This document shows positions 35,125-47,261 of a DNA stretch of 64,000 nucleotides, piece by piece. The notes beneath the pieces were generated by a model. That model was given only the letters and a program-made list of their open reading frames with translations, searched no databases and was not told where the DNA came from. The position numbers and the translations under genes were made by a program. How positions within the stretch are numbered: the first letter of the stretch is position 1; every line of letters starts with the position of its first letter. Origin of the DNA: Letharia columbiana (taxonomy: Eukaryota; Ascomycota; Lecanoromycetes; Lecanorales; Parmeliaceae); the NCBI RefSeq assembly GCF_014066305.1, contig NW_023501040.1, positions 496,001-560,000 of the forward strand. The letters run 5' to 3'.

Positions 35125-36158
35125 GTTGGGTATTTGGGAAGAAAAGTTGTAGGTAAGACTCTTCACACTCCTGTTCACACAGTAGAAAGTCGGAAGAGGA
35201 AGAGCTTATGGCTTGGGAAAAAGGGCACCCTGCCGCGAGACTTGAGCGTGGATCGGGGCTCGTATTTGACGGTCGCTAAGGGACCAACATATCTTTAATT
35301 AAGGGCATCCATGCTGGTAAAGCAGATCCGATGCCTAAAACGCGAAGATATCAAAAACGATGATGGTTATTGATGGTTGCAAGTCCACTCAGCTTTACGC
35401 ATATTTAAACTAAACTCCTTTGAAACCAGAGTTCGTGAATGTCTATTTTTAGACTCCTTTATTGACTCGCTAAATTGACCAAGCAACAATCGCTCCCTAA
35501 TACAAATAAGCACGCTTAATGCAACCCCCTCACTCCTTCATTATTCCTGAAAGCCAACTTTCATCACCACCTCATTCAATTGAGACTCGAGGCGAAGCAC
35601 GACTGCATACAAATATCTTTGACGAGTCTGAGACTGTTGTTGCTTCTACTGTCACCATTGAAGGTGTTGCAGGCAGAGCAATCTCCTGTTCCGATGGGTG
35701 GTGGCCACTGGAGAGATCACCATCCACTACATCACTACTCATCTACATTACATCTTCTCACAGCTGTCCTTTGCTGGATTTAAGACCAAATCGGCTGAGA
35801 GGGCTAAAGATCTTGTATTAATTAGTAGGGGAATAACCCTGGAACGTAGAGGTCTCGGTAGAGTATCAATGGGTAGATATGTACATTTGCTCTGCGACAG
35901 GACATGCGGAGACACGAGATTGTTTAAGAGAAAGACTGCAGGCATGATAAGTTCGACGCCCGCTGAAATGAACATGTATGCATCCCATGTAAGAGCAGCC
36001 GTATGTTGTTGTATACGCTTCTCTTCTCGTCTCTCTCTCCTCTCCTCTCCTCTCCTCTCCTCTCCTCTCCTCTCCTCTCCTCTCCTCTCCTCTCCTCTCC
36101 TCCCCTCCCCTCTCCTCTCCTGTTCTTTCTAGTCGACCTGGAAAATTGGGCAGATGTC
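35125..36158. other. Intergenic, promoter of the GH17 gene
   Basis: About 1 kb between tandem minus-strand genes. It contains a long pentanucleotide microsatellite near its right end (separate entry). Plus-strand ORFs here are Ser/Leu-rich readings of that repeat. Confidence 0.5.
36034..36121. repeat. (CTCCT)n pentanucleotide microsatellite
   Basis: About 16 near-perfect copies of CTCCT (AGGAG on the minus strand), with two changed units (CCCCT) near the right end. It ends about 40 bases beyond the stop of the large gene at 36159, so it probably lies in that gene's 3' UTR or just after it. Confidence 0.95.
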
Positions 36159-39100
36159 TCAGTCATGCAACCCAAACGCCTTTCTCAACATTGGGAACCT
36201 CTTCTTCTTGCCAGTCGCTCCTACAGGCATAGCCGTACCAGCCACGTTAGCACCTTCGCCCCGCACTGTCGACCTTCTCGTGCCCAAGTCTGGTCTGCCC
36301 GCCGCAGCGTTCATAGGCTTAGGCTGACCATCAGAAGTCTGTGGCCGATTCTCCGCGATCCCTGTTGTGACCCCCGGACTTTGCGCCAGCGGCCAAGAGA
36401 TGTCGTTGGCGCTGGAAAGTCGTTTAGGAGTGTTCCTTCGCTGAAGCTTTGGGCTTTTAGGAGAGCTTTGCGCTGTGCTCGTCTGTGAAGCCACGGCGGG
36501 TGGCTGTAGAGAGATAGGATCTGCTTTTGGGGAGCTGGGTCCTAATAAACGTCCACCCTTGGAAGGCGTTATCACTTGTGTCTCTGCTTTTGCGCGCTCC
36601 AAAGCGCCGTCGCGGCGAGCAGCACTATCAGTATCTGGTATGCGTACGTTCGATGAATCACGCTTTTTACTGCCAAGCGATCCAAAAAAGGACCGCTTCT
36701 TATTCTCTCTTTCGGCGGCCTTCTTGGCTTGGAGGCCGGAACCCATGACTGTGGTGGGCCCATCACCAGAAGCAGCGCGTAATGAGCCAGTTGCGAGAGC
36801 CAAACCCTCAGGCTTCATGGTCGCGGGAGTTTTGGCGTCGTTCATCTTTGGTTTTGAAGGCGTGGCTCCATTCTCTACAGAGCTGTCTTCGAGGTCGGTT
36901 GAGTCTCCCTCATCAATGCGTCTGGGTATACCTCGGACTGGTGTAAATTCGTCGGGCTCATCGTCACTCGAGTCTGCGAAGCGGCTACCCAGATTTGGTC
37001 GGCCATCCTCTTCGTCACTGGAATCGCCAAAACGACTGGTGAAACGAGAGCCTGGCTTCGAATCTACTGGCTTAGCTTTGGAAGCTTTGCCGAAGCCGAA
37101 CCGTGAGGGAGATTTGGGACGCTTTGAATCCATTGATCCTCGAAGGGTTGTCCGAGCAGGCTTGCCTGAGTCGATGGAATCTCGCATGGACGTTCGCATA
37201 CCATTGCCGCCCGGGCCCACTGAGCTGAATGGACGCCGTGCCATGGAGCCCGTGGGCGACGATGTACGGCCACTCAATGATTGTGTAGTAGCCAGAGACT
37301 GAGGTCGATCATCCACTGATGTAGGTCTCATCGTCCGCTTCATGCTGTACCGGTTCGAAGTTGCGGTGGGTGCGGAGGCTCGGGCCTTTTTGAAACTGCT
37401 GGAAGAGTCGCTGTCATTCCGACTCCATTTCGGCTTCGCTATTGGCTTCTTATTCTTTGGCTGGGCTAGTGTAGGTGTTAGAGATGTTGCTGGTGTATCA
37501 CTTGACGCAGCTCGTGAGTGAGTAGGCGCAGGTGAAGCTCGAGGCTTGTTGTATTCAATCATAGACACCGCAGATACTGGACGATTCTTCTTCTGCAAAG
37601 CGCCTCTTGGCTCTGGCTGTGACTGCACGCTATTCCTCTGATCACCATTCCTCAACGCCGACTTGGGAGGTGGTCCATTGCGCATTGAGGAGCGCATATG
37701 GGTTTCTTGTGTGTTATCAACCTGACCACCATTCCGCAATGCTGACTTGGGAGTTGGTCCATTGCGCATTGAGGAGCGCATATTGGTTTCTTGTACTTTA
37801 TCTGCCTGTGTATTTCGCAATGCCGATTTGAGCGGTGGTACTTTAGGCGATGCTGGCCTAGCGATATCGTTACGGTATTGGTTGTCCGGCCAAGGCGGTA
37901 ATGCCGGATCATTCGTTTCTGGGCCTGAAGTAGACGTTTTGGAAACCGTTTTGGAAACTTTCTTCTTTGTCTTCTTCACTGACTCTGAGCCCCTCGTCGA
38001 ATTGTTCGGGATAACAGTCTTATCAGGAGCTCCAGGTGCAGCTGCCTGCTCCAATTGCTGTCTCCTATTCTGACTCAGTCCTGACCAGTATGCCTGTGCC
38101 CGGTCCCATCCGGCGTCCGATGTAGGCTCCGAGAGCTCACTCTCGTTCCTTGCCAACGGGCTAGGCCGTGCAGTCTTGGCAATAGGTGCCATGTTGGTGG
38201 GACTGACAGGCGGCGGTCTGCCAGCGACGGCTATGATTGGACTTGCTGCTGGACTTTCAACTATGGCATTAATAGAACCAAATCCATCGCCGTCAAGATC
38301 ATCTGGGTCTTCTGCCGCATCGCTGTAGATACTGCCGCCTGTGTCCTCGGATTCGTCGCCACTCTGCGACTCGATCTGTGTCCGCAAACCCTCTGCAACT
38401 TCACCAACATGCGGACTCCCTGGATCATGCTGAGCAGCTGCAGCTTCTGGCTCTGGTTCTGCAATTCCGATTGTTGCTGGTGTTATTTCGGGATGTGTCT
38501 CTGCAACAGTGGCAGCGGAACCGTTGGATTTTTCTGCGGCTTCCGAAGCTGAAGGAAACCCGCCGGGCATCCCAAGCCATGAGGTCCGCTCGCTACGGCC
38601 GGTCTCCAGCGCCGGCGTAGCTGGTTGAAGAGAAATAGTGGGGACATCCGCGCTTGGCTGCTCAGCCGTTGGCGCATCGGATGAAGCCGTTTGTTGACTA
38701 AGAACGTCATCAGAGACTTGATGAGCACCTTCTTTGGTCCCCGGGCGCTTGACTTCTTGCTGCTCGTCGAGGAAGTTATTCTCTTCATCAGAATGATATC
38801 CACTTCCCTCAACAGATGTGACCTCCGGAGGCACGGGGTCTTGAGAGCCTTGATACGGCATTGGCTGTATACCATCCTTGTTATTCTTTGTTGCTGCGTT
38901 GTGCAACAAGAGGCCTCCAACGACCTGGTCTGTGGAAGTGTCCATGCTGCCCAGCGTGTCATTCGCCCCATCTCCGCTAGGCTTCTGCTCTTCGGCAGAG
39001 TCAAGCGCTAGCTCATCGTTGCGACTGCGTATAGGTCCGAAAGAAGGTAAAGCCGGGGTGGGTTTGATGACGCTGTCTTGGTCCGAATCAGACATCATCG

Positions 39101-40955
39101 ACTCCTGGTTCTTCTCTCGAACGAGGTCAAACCAACTACGAGACTTGGGTTTGCTCTGCGGGCTAAGTATTACCGGTGAGTCGGGGCTCATAGGGGGGCT
39201 TGCGGCACGGCCTACAGCAACGGAGTCGTCGTCAAAGCTGACTCGCGCGCTCTTTTTCTTCTTCGGCACGGACCTTAATCCATCATCTGAGATGTTCGAC
39301 GCAGTGTCGGAAGCTTCACTGGGGGCAAGACCTTGCCGCCGACTCTCGCCTCCAACTATGACTCCGATAGGGGAAGGTCCACGGGAAGGAGAATGCTTCA
39401 GGGCAGATTTGGCTGGCGAAACTGAACGTGCTGGCGGCTGGTGCTTTGTGCCATCTGGAGTCTCGTATTCCGGCTGAGACGAGAAATGAGCAGCTCTGGC
39501 TGGGCTCAGCGACTGAGGTCTAGCTGCGCCTGGCACATCCAAAGAAGTCCGCTTCGGCCCTTGCAGGGCAGCCTGTTGACTTGCAGACCTGTTGTGCTGA
39601 CGTTCTTTTGACACAACCTTGGACGTGTTTGCTGGCGTTCCGACAAAAGCAGTACCACTCTTGATCACTTGACCGTTGGTTTTCTTCGTTGGTAGATGCC
39701 TCTCCTCTTGTTCTTCGGCCTCACGGTCTTCACGCACAACTGAAGGCTGTTTGGCTAAAATACCAGCTGCCCTGGTATTGAGACTCCGAGGTCGTTCAGT
39801 TGTGCTGCTACGTTCCGATGTTACTGAATCGGTATCAGATGGGTAAGCACTTCCGAACCCCTCACCCGTCTCTTGAGCTTGCGAGCTTGTATGCGGAGCG
39901 ATCTTCTTTTTCTTCTTTTTGGGCCTTGAAGCCCCGTCGGCACCACTTGGCTGGGATCCAGTACTTGATGGTGAAGGTGTCGATGTGATCGAGGGTAGTT
40001 GCCGCTTAGGAGTCGCCTCCAAGAAAGCCCCCTGAGCCGGACCGTTGGTTGTGCCAGTCGCAAGATAGCTACCCTCAGCACTGTCCTTCGCCATCACTTT
40101 CTTCTTCTTTTTGACGGGTCGCGCAGCTGTTTCCTGTATGGACTCCATTATTCTATCAACCTCGCGACTTGGAAGACCAGATATCAGAGTAGCGTTTGTC
40201 GGAGGCGGAGATCTCACCCGACCGCCTGCCAATGGTGAAGCCGGCGGCGAATTTGTAGGGCTCATTGGTCTCGAAAAGTTGACCGATCCTCTGCTCCCAG
40301 CCCGTTCCAATTCGCCAACGGTATTCAGACTAGTCACCCTGGCCTTGGCTCCCCCTTGGTTCGGCTTGTACATTCCTGGTCCCCTATCCAGACTTACACC
40401 ACGCCCTCCAGCCAGCCGTGGGGGAGGAGAGCTGACTCTCTCCGGTGGCTCGACGCTCGCTGCCCTTCGAGCGGCTTTGTGTGGTACGGAGACCGGCGAA
40501 GCATAGGTCTTTGGAAGTGCAGGTACTGGTGGAGGCTCATCTTGACGTGCATATGGCCCGTGTGAAGAAGCAGGACGGCCTGGTGAAGGATCCCGAAAGG
40601 TCCGCTCTGTCATCGACCCGTTGCTGCCCTGCCGTCCTAGTCCAGGCCGATCGGGGGCAGTGCCATTTGATGACGCAGAGCCACGCCTTTGCATGCGCTT
40701 TGTCTGTATCTGCCCGACTAGTATCGGACTAGTCGTTTGAGAACGCAGAGCTGCGGCTGCAGCGGCATTCGAGAGGTTGGCATTGGAATGTCGGTTGGCA
40801 AGAAACGCTTGCGTAGCAGCGGTAGAGGCAGCAGCACTCGGGACCGTTTTGACTAGCCGAGGCTACATCCTCAGGGTCAGTTGTAGGTCTGTAGTGTGAC
40901 TGAGGCAGGGAAGAGGGCTTACGGGATTGGAGGTCGCTCTCTTGCGATTAAACAT
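36159..40955 (-). CDS. Large Ser/Pro-rich, probably disordered fungal protein
   Basis: Two exons: 40955-40923 (MFNRKRATSNP) and 40862-36159, 1,578 residues in phase. The splice is well supported (GTAAGC donor, TGACCCTGAGGATGTAG acceptor). The whole protein is low-complexity, rich in Ser, Pro, Thr, Lys and Arg, with poly-Lys patches (KKKKKVMAK, PKKKKKKIAP, PKKKKSARVSFDDD). The C-terminal quarter is the most conserved-looking: SRFTSRFGDSSDEEDGR, RFADSSDDEPDEFTPVRGIP, and a terminal KKKRFPMLRKAFGLHD. A 28-residue repeat (MRSSMRNGP.PKSALRNG) lies in the middle. No enzyme domain or membrane segment is seen. It resembles large cortical scaffold proteins such as the eisosome factor Seg1/SegA, but I cannot establish that; function unassigned. 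Confidence 0.85.
37640..37835 (-). repeat. 84-bp in-frame coding repeat
   Basis: Two clear copies spaced 84 bases apart plus a partial third encode 28-residue units ending MRSSMRNGPxPKSALRN inside the large Ser-rich protein. The number of bases is a multiple of three, so copy number can change without breaking the frame. Confidence 0.75.
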
Positions 40956-41649
40956 GGCTCTTGGAGATCTGTCGAGACTGGCCTACTGACGAGTCGAACA
41001 GCTCTCCAAACTTGCGATGAGCTTAAAGCTCTCGGATGACTATCGTCGCTGGATTCTTTGGTGGTGCATCTATGCGCAATTTCCCGAGTGGTGAGGCCAC
41101 TTAATTTCCGATGCGCTGCGGGACTCTGGAATGACAGCGATAGAGCCAGGCTCTCACTCTTCCGAGGGGATGCTGAAGTCTTTAGACACTGTAGATAAAC
41201 ATCTCCACGGATGAAGGAGACTGTGTGTGTGAGAGATGTGGATGAGCGACCCTTACATACCTTTGGTGGTTGTACGGCGGCGCCGGCGCGGCAGGAAGCA
41301 CGGAGATTTTAGGGCGACCTTAGGGCAAGATTTTCCTTTACAGCGCACCATTCAAGCAGGAAAGTGTTAGAACATCATATCAATGTGAATGGACATCGTA
41401 TCAATGAGGAACACGGAAGAGATAGTGCTATGCTATGTCTGTCGAAAGTTGTAATTCGTGAAGGGCTATTGCCACCTTAAAAAGTTGGGCTTCCATATTT
41501 GCCCGCGGTAGGTGAAGCAACACAAGTACCAGTACCATTGTCCTGGTTCTTGTTGATGGTAAGGAAGAACAACGCCTTCACCAATTGGAGTCAATCCTTT
41601 CGCGTCTAGAAAATGAAACGTGTCTACTATTTGCTGCCTTCTCTTCCCA
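40956..41649. other. Intergenic, promoter of the large Ser-rich gene
   Basis: About 700 bases upstream of the ATG at 40955. No coding region or repeat is recognised. Confidence 0.5.
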
Positions 41650-42560
41650 CGAAATGGGTTCCTTCCCTTCCCGCAGGGTTTCAAGAACGTCATATTATAA
41701 GCAGCGCTTCAACCCTCTCCTACCACATCATCGAAACCAGCTCCAAGGCATTCCCTTCATCATCCTTCTCCTTCACTTTCTAAAGCTTGCAAATTCATGT
41801 CGCGTGGTTCTGCCATTTCTTGTCAGACCTGACTTCCATATCATCGCCTTTGAACAACGAGGGTACGGCAGTACCTCAGGATGGGACGCGTCCAGTTTCG
41901 AACGCGTTGAGCTGCGAACGTTCACTCATGCGAGACGCGATGGTCCTGGTGCAGTGGCTAGTATACCGCAAAGTGGAATGCATAGCTAGATAGTTACGAT
42001 GTTGAATGCACTCCTGCTTCACTTGCACCTCTTAGCAGGCCTGACATCTTCCGCAAAGCTGTTCTATCAGGACAACCTTTCCTTGGCGCACCTAAAATGC
42101 TACTCATATTGCGCCTGAGAAGGAGAAATTGCCTGCAAAGCCTGGTTGCATCAAGAGCTGAGATAGCTCAATCCATCAAGGAAGGATTCTAGATCGTATT
42201 AAGTGATACCGTAGCGCAGGACATGAAAGGAGAAGAGACTAAGAAGATGCGCAAGAACAAAACCCAGTGGATCCTGAAACCGAACTCGACGTCTGTGTCA
42301 ACAAGTTTAGGCGTACGGGCTTCCAAGGGGGCCTGATCAAACTGGTTGTCATCAGCGTAGAAATACAGAGGGATTTCGACACTTTTGCTAGCAAGGAGAT
42401 CGAAATGCCTCTCTTATACATCACTGGGACGAAGGATTGGCTAAACTACCAGCATCCGGGTTTCATTGACAAGCTGAGGAAGGGCTGCGCCGGTTTCCAC
42501 GGTCTAAAGTAGATTGAGGATGTCGGGCACTGAGTCCAGCAACAAAATAGCTGTCGAACT
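41650..42560 (+). pseudogene. Decayed alpha/beta-hydrolase (epoxide hydrolase family)
   Basis: Fragments of one epoxide-hydrolase-like protein occur in order but in different frames and broken by stops: TLSYHIIETSSKAFPS, then FLVRPDFHIIAFEQRGYGS and TSGWDASSFERVELRTF in a second frame, LMRDAMVLVQWLVYRKVECIA back in the first, RPDIFRKAVLSGQPFLGAPKM, and FRRTGFQGGL before EIEMPLLYITGTKDWLNYQH, GFIDKLRKGCAGFHGLK, a stop, and IEDVGH. The usual HGFPE oxyanion and HDFGA nucleophile blocks are unrecognisable. At least three frameshifts and several stops are present, so it cannot encode an active enzyme. Confidence 0.8.
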
Positions 42561-43110
42561 AATCCTTCCATTCTTGTGCAAGCAATGAGAGTCAAAAGGC
42601 ATTAGGTCACTAAGTTTGAGAGGTGATGCTAGTTATAAATGACACATCATCTAAAGCTATGACTTATCCAATTCTTCTGGCAAATTCACAGTCCTTGCAG
42701 CGTTTGCGTCACTGAGGCTTGCAATGCTGGTTGTCACGTTGAACCGCCTTTTGCTACAGAAACTTGCACTATTCTGTTTGCTTCCGTTTGAGAACGCAGA
42801 CGGAAAGAGCCAAATCCTAGACCTTTAAGAAGCTGAAGGGCTAGACAACGTCACCTCATCTCAGCATTGCCCTGGAAGTGATGGTTTGGAGAGCTCCCAA
42901 TCTAAAGGATTCGTTCTATGTTTTATCCTGTCTCGGTTAGGCAGCGCTCGAAAGTCGAACTCAGATGTTAGAGACAGGCGATCCATCTCTGTAGGCTCAA
43001 CCAATTTTTCCAATTAAAGTGCAAAGCCGAAATGCGTTCCTTGCACTATAGTCCTTGAACTCTCTCAAAATTTGAGAAACCTGGTGGCTTGATGCTCAAT
43101 ATCCCACACC
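42561..43110. other. Intergenic spacer
   Basis: About 550 bases between the hydrolase relic and the stop of the NAPE-PLD-like gene. Nothing recognised. Confidence 0.5.
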
Positions 43111-44864
43111 TCAAAACTGTCGGCTCTCTCCGACCTCACACACATCGAACACCCCTGTATCCGGTATGCCGCTTCTCGTGAGAGCTTTTTTGAGCAGCTG
43201 AGGTGGTTCGAGCACATCTTCCTCTGTCAACACCCACTATAGCACATTTCCGAGTCAGCATTCGCATTCGTAGATGGAAATTTGAGTAATAAACCATGTT
43301 TAAGGGACAGAAAGGTGGTAGAATGCGGAAATTGTCCCTCCGAAGTGTCTCACGACTCAAAAAGCAGTCGCGTACAGGAAGAGATAACTGCAAAAAGTGC
43401 CTTACAGTTCCCCAGTGTATACCCATAGCTCGCTTGCATTTTGTGTCCTTGTAGATTTCGACACTGTCAAACGGATTTGCATGCATAGGTGACATAACCC
43501 AGCGGGGATCCTGAACAAAGATTCCAAAGTCAGCATTGCTGTTCCAATAGAGGATAACACGCTCCGCGTAGAAAGTCACGAAACATGACTCAAGACCCAG
43601 CATGTCACTCGGACAAAGAAAACTGGGAAGAGAGAGTACGTACGTATGCGCCAATAGGGATGAGGCCAAGGTCGAACGGTCCTCGAAGGTCACCAATGTC
43701 CTTGAAGGCGGGGCAACGTGGGTAGACGTGCTCTTCATCGTAGTCATCGACGCCTTTAGGGAGCTCGGGCACAGCACGGTAGCCAGTGTCCCCTCCAAAC
43801 CATACTTTCTTACCTCCGCTCTCTACACTCCAGCTAGCCCATAGAGTGAGTCCCTTGTCGAATAAGGTCCGGGCGCTTGTGTGCTGGCACGGTAGGCATC
43901 CAATGCGAGCGGAAATGCTCTTCTCTTCTGCCAGGTCCGACTTAACATCTGTTTTTGACACAGCAGGCTTGCTCGCGGAAGTTGCCAAGTCAATGTCTCG
44001 CTGCTCCCACCAGTCAAGCTCTGTCACACCCTCATTAATGCCTGACTCTGCGAACCATTTCTTGTTGCCGAGCGGAACGAAGAAGTGGACTTTTGGATGC
44101 TTCGCCTTGATCTTCGTGATAGTAGGGTGGTCCATGTGGTCATAATGATTATGTGATATAACGACGGCGTCAATGGTAGGGATATCTTCAATTTGACAGG
44201 GCACGTCCGTATAGCGCTTGGGACCTAGCCACGTGAACGGGCTGGAATAATCGAATGCCATTAGCTGAAAGCAATGCTCGAGCGATAACTACTGACCTGC
44301 ATCGCTCGCTGAAGACTGGATCGAACAGGACGCGGAAGCCTCCGGGAAATTCCACGAAATAACAGGCATGACCTAACCATGTGGCTCGGAGGGTATCAGT
44401 GCTTCTGGAAGGAAGGAAGTCGGGCTTTCGAACTGTCACTGTTGGAGGGGTGGTATCAGGTCTATTTGCAGTGCCTTTGAGGCGGCGCCTGGAGAGGGTT
44501 GAGCCGAGGGTGTTACCACGGACGAGCAAACGTACATTATCATCGCCTTCGCGATACTTGAACCAGATAGTTCAATCCAGCTATCCTATAAAGGAAGACG
44601 TACCGATGAGTATAATTCGTGGCCCGCTATGGGAGATTCAGTACACACCCATGGATTAGTGAAACCCTTGCCATCTTTCAGGTGATGCAGCTTGTCTTTG
44701 GCTTCCTCAGGCTCAGCTCCAGTGACCGAGGCTGGAGATATTGTGGCTGCATAGAGCGAGACAGCTATTCCCGAGCTTGACATTCTGTGAGATGTGGAAA
44801 AGGGTTTGCGTGTGGAGGTTGGCTTCTTTGGGAGACAGAAAAAGCGACGCAGAAATGCTTGCAT
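43111..44864 (-). CDS. NAPE-hydrolysing phospholipase D-like mitochondrial protein (Fmp30 type)
   Basis: Six exons: 44864-44649, 44585-44536, 44488-44297, 44241-43644, 43510-43406 and 43236-43111, 428 residues in phase. The metallo-beta-lactamase fold is marked by [40 protein letters not shown], the zinc motif [11 protein letters not shown] (His183, His185, Asp187, His188), [34 protein letters not shown] and [19 protein letters not shown]. The N-terminus [20 protein letters not shown] is basic and Ser-rich, like a mitochondrial presequence. Yeast Fmp30 is an inner-membrane relative linked to N-acylethanolamine and cardiolipin metabolism. It shares a divergent promoter with bcs1. Confidence 0.92.
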
Positions 44865-45260
44865 GAGGAGATGGAGACGGAGACGCTGGAGGAGACGGGT
44901 AGTATTTGAATCGTAGAAATGCAGTGTCAGATAGGTAGAGAATCGCAGCCTAGAAAGAGTACCTAGCTCAAAGGAGAATGAGAGCTTGAAGGAGCGGACT
45001 CGGTCCGACCAATATGCCGCGTCTTCGGTGTCCGTTACATCTTCTCTCGTGCGATTGGGTCTCATCTATGCAGTGGTGCAGGATCGAATATCGGAGTACG
45101 ATAACCGTGAATAATACCACGAGACCGTGACAGGAGATCTGGGAGGGTCTTGAACATGTGGCTTGCTCGATTCTGGGGAGAAGCTGAGTCAGCCAGCAAA
45201 GACCACCATCAATTAAATCGCAATTTGGGTTGAGCAAGATGCCGTGAAGATCGCTTGCGA
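44865..45260. promoter_or_regulatory. Divergent promoter of two mitochondrial genes
   Basis: Only 396 bases separate the ATG of the NAPE-PLD-like gene (minus) from that of bcs1 (plus). The region must hold both promoters and leaders. I see no clear TATA box. Confidence 0.6.
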
Positions 45261-46855
45261 ATGGCGAACGATGCCGTCCCGGTGCCCAGATCAGATGTGA
45301 TCCATCAGTATGGGCATAGAGGCGCCCTTGATCCCTTTGCTGTTCCAGAGAAAAGCAATGATGGCGGCTTCCTGGCACAAGTTTCCGGCAACCCTTTCTT
45401 CACTGCTGTGAGTACGTCAGAAACACGCGGATGGCATTCCCAGAACGCTGACAGGCTTTCCAGGGACTGGGTCTCGCTGGATTTGGTGCCGTTCTTGCAG
45501 TTTGCCAGAAAGGTGTCCGCCATGGCGCAAGTCTTGTCAAAAGACGTTTACTCGTCGACGTTGAGATCAATGTCAAAGATGAATCCTATCCTTGGTTCCT
45601 ATACTGGATGACCGTTCACCAACGCAGTCAACTACCATCCTTTTCTCGGTCTACTACTCCCAGTCCTGGCAAATTGGGCAGACCTGGGCTCATAGAGTCT
45701 CTAATGCGCCGCTTTACCCCAGGAATCCATCACCTTTCTATAGAAACGGAAAAGGTCGAGCACCCCAACGGATCAGTTCAGACCGAATTTACGCTCATTC
45801 CGGGCCCTGGAAAACATATCATTAGATACCGAAATGCGTTTCTCGTGGTCAACCGCTTGCGCGAAACAAGATCAATGAACCACAACACAGGTATCCCATG
45901 GGAGACAATCACGTTAACGACACTCTACTCACAGCGCAACATTTTTGAAGACATCTTCTCAGAAGCACATCAATTGGCGCAGCAGTTTTCCGAAGGCAAG
46001 ACGATAGTCTATCAGGCCAGGGCTACATCTTGGGAAAAATTTGGTGAGCCTCGCCGGAAAAGACCCCTTGAGTCTGTCATATTGGACAAGGGGATAAAAG
46101 AGCGCATCCTTTCCGATGTCAAAGGCTTTTTGGGCAGTGCGAAATGGTACTACGACCGAGGCATACCGTATCGAAGAGGGTACCTGCTACATGGACCTCC
46201 AGGCAGTGGAAAGAGCTCCTTCATCCGGGCTTTAGCTGGAGAGTTAGACTACAACATTGCCATGCTTAACCTCAGCGAGCGAGGCTTGACGGATGACCGA
46301 CTGAACCACCTCCTTACGATCATACCACGAAGGACACTAGTGCTACTCGAAGATGCCGATGCAGCGTTCGGCAATCGAAGAACCCAGACCGATGATGACG
46401 GTTATCGCGGCGCGAATGTCACGTTTTCGGGGCTGCTCAACGCATTGGATGGCGTGGCGAGTGCTGAGGAGCGCATTGTGTTCTTGACAACGAATTATGT
46501 GGACCGCCTTGACAGTGCCCTTATCCGGCCTGGGAGGGTTGATATGGCAGTCAGACTTGGGGAAGCTACAAGATGGCAGATGGCTCAAATGTGGGACCGC
46601 TTCTATGGTGAATTTGATGTGCAAGGGATCTTCAAGGCCCGATTCCTGGAGCGTTTGGAGCAGCTTGGATTAATCAACCCCGAGACTGAGGAGAAAAGGC
46701 TCCCTGCAAGAAGCACGAGCGCAGCAGCTGTACAGGGGCTATTCTTGTACAACAAAGGTGATATGGAGGGAGCTATAGGAATGGCGCCAGGTTTAGTCCC
46801 TGAAGGCCAGGAGGGTGACAATGTCTCCGCTAGTGAAACTAAACCACTCGGATGA
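45261..46855 (+). CDS. bcs1: Mitochondrial chaperone Bcs1 (AAA ATPase)
   Basis: Two exons: 45261-45407 and 45464-46855, 512 residues in phase. A membrane segment (GLGLAGFGAVLAVCQKG, residues 50-66) is followed by the BCS1 N-terminal domain (KRRLLVDVEINVKDESYPW, PGPGKHIIRYRNAFLVVNR) and the AAA domain. Walker A is GPPGSGKSS (about 293-301), Walker B RTLVLLEDADAAF, then VTFSGLLNALDGVAS and the arginine-finger block FLTTNYVDRLDSALIRPGRVD. Bcs1 spans the inner mitochondrial membrane and translocates the folded Rieske iron-sulphur protein Rip1 during complex III assembly. The ATG at 45261 is the only one that puts the membrane segment at the expected position. Fungi often carry several BCS1-like AAA proteins, so this may be a paralogue. 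Confidence 0.9.
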
Positions 46856-47261
46856 GGATCTCGTCATGAGATTCAACATTGGCTGCGAGCTTCAGGTTTC
46901 CCATGGCACCGTGTATATATTGCCGTGAACATGTGTATGTACTGTGCGGCTGTACAAATAAGGGGTCTGACCTGTCCAGGAACAAGTGACAGCATCCACA
47001 TCAGGCCTGCCGTCAGCAAAGACACCAATTCTGATCTCAGTGCTCCGCAATGAACTGGCGCGTGAGCAAGCAATCAAGATTTTAGTTGGACGAGACGATC
47101 TACTATAACCATCTTCCGATTACCTTTCAGTCTGCCTAAGAGCCAAAGGTTGGGAATCGTAGTTCAGTCCAGAGCCCAAAACCGTAATTGATCTCAAAAG
47201 TGAAGAAGGGGTACCCAGATCACAAAAACAAGAACAAAACTAAAGATAAAGAAAAAGTGAT
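46856..47261. other. Intergenic spacer
   Basis: About 400 bases between bcs1 and the tRNA-like locus. The right end is A-rich and includes the Pol III terminator of the minus-strand RNA. Confidence 0.5.

Noticed and set aside
35698..36488. Poly-Ser/Leu ORFs at the CTCCT microsatellite
   Set aside because: Translations of a pentanucleotide repeat, open only because the repeat lacks stops.
36475..37302. 275-codon plus-strand ORF
   Set aside because: Antisense of the large Ser/Pro-rich protein; its composition is the mirror of that coding strand.
37640..37835. CRISPR-like array
   Set aside because: The spaced repeats are an 84-bp coding repeat in a eukaryotic gene; no CRISPR arrays are expected or seen.
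44521..44660. Alternative reading of the NAPE-PLD gene through FKYREGDD
   Set aside because: That frame needs an exon start without an AG acceptor. The chosen small exon ([17 protein letters not shown]) has good splice sites and matches the family.
24923..44864. Secondary-metabolite cluster (oxygenase, hydrolase and membrane proteins in one region)
   Set aside because: Both enzyme genes are dead, they lie 16 kb apart among housekeeping genes, and there is no core synthase.
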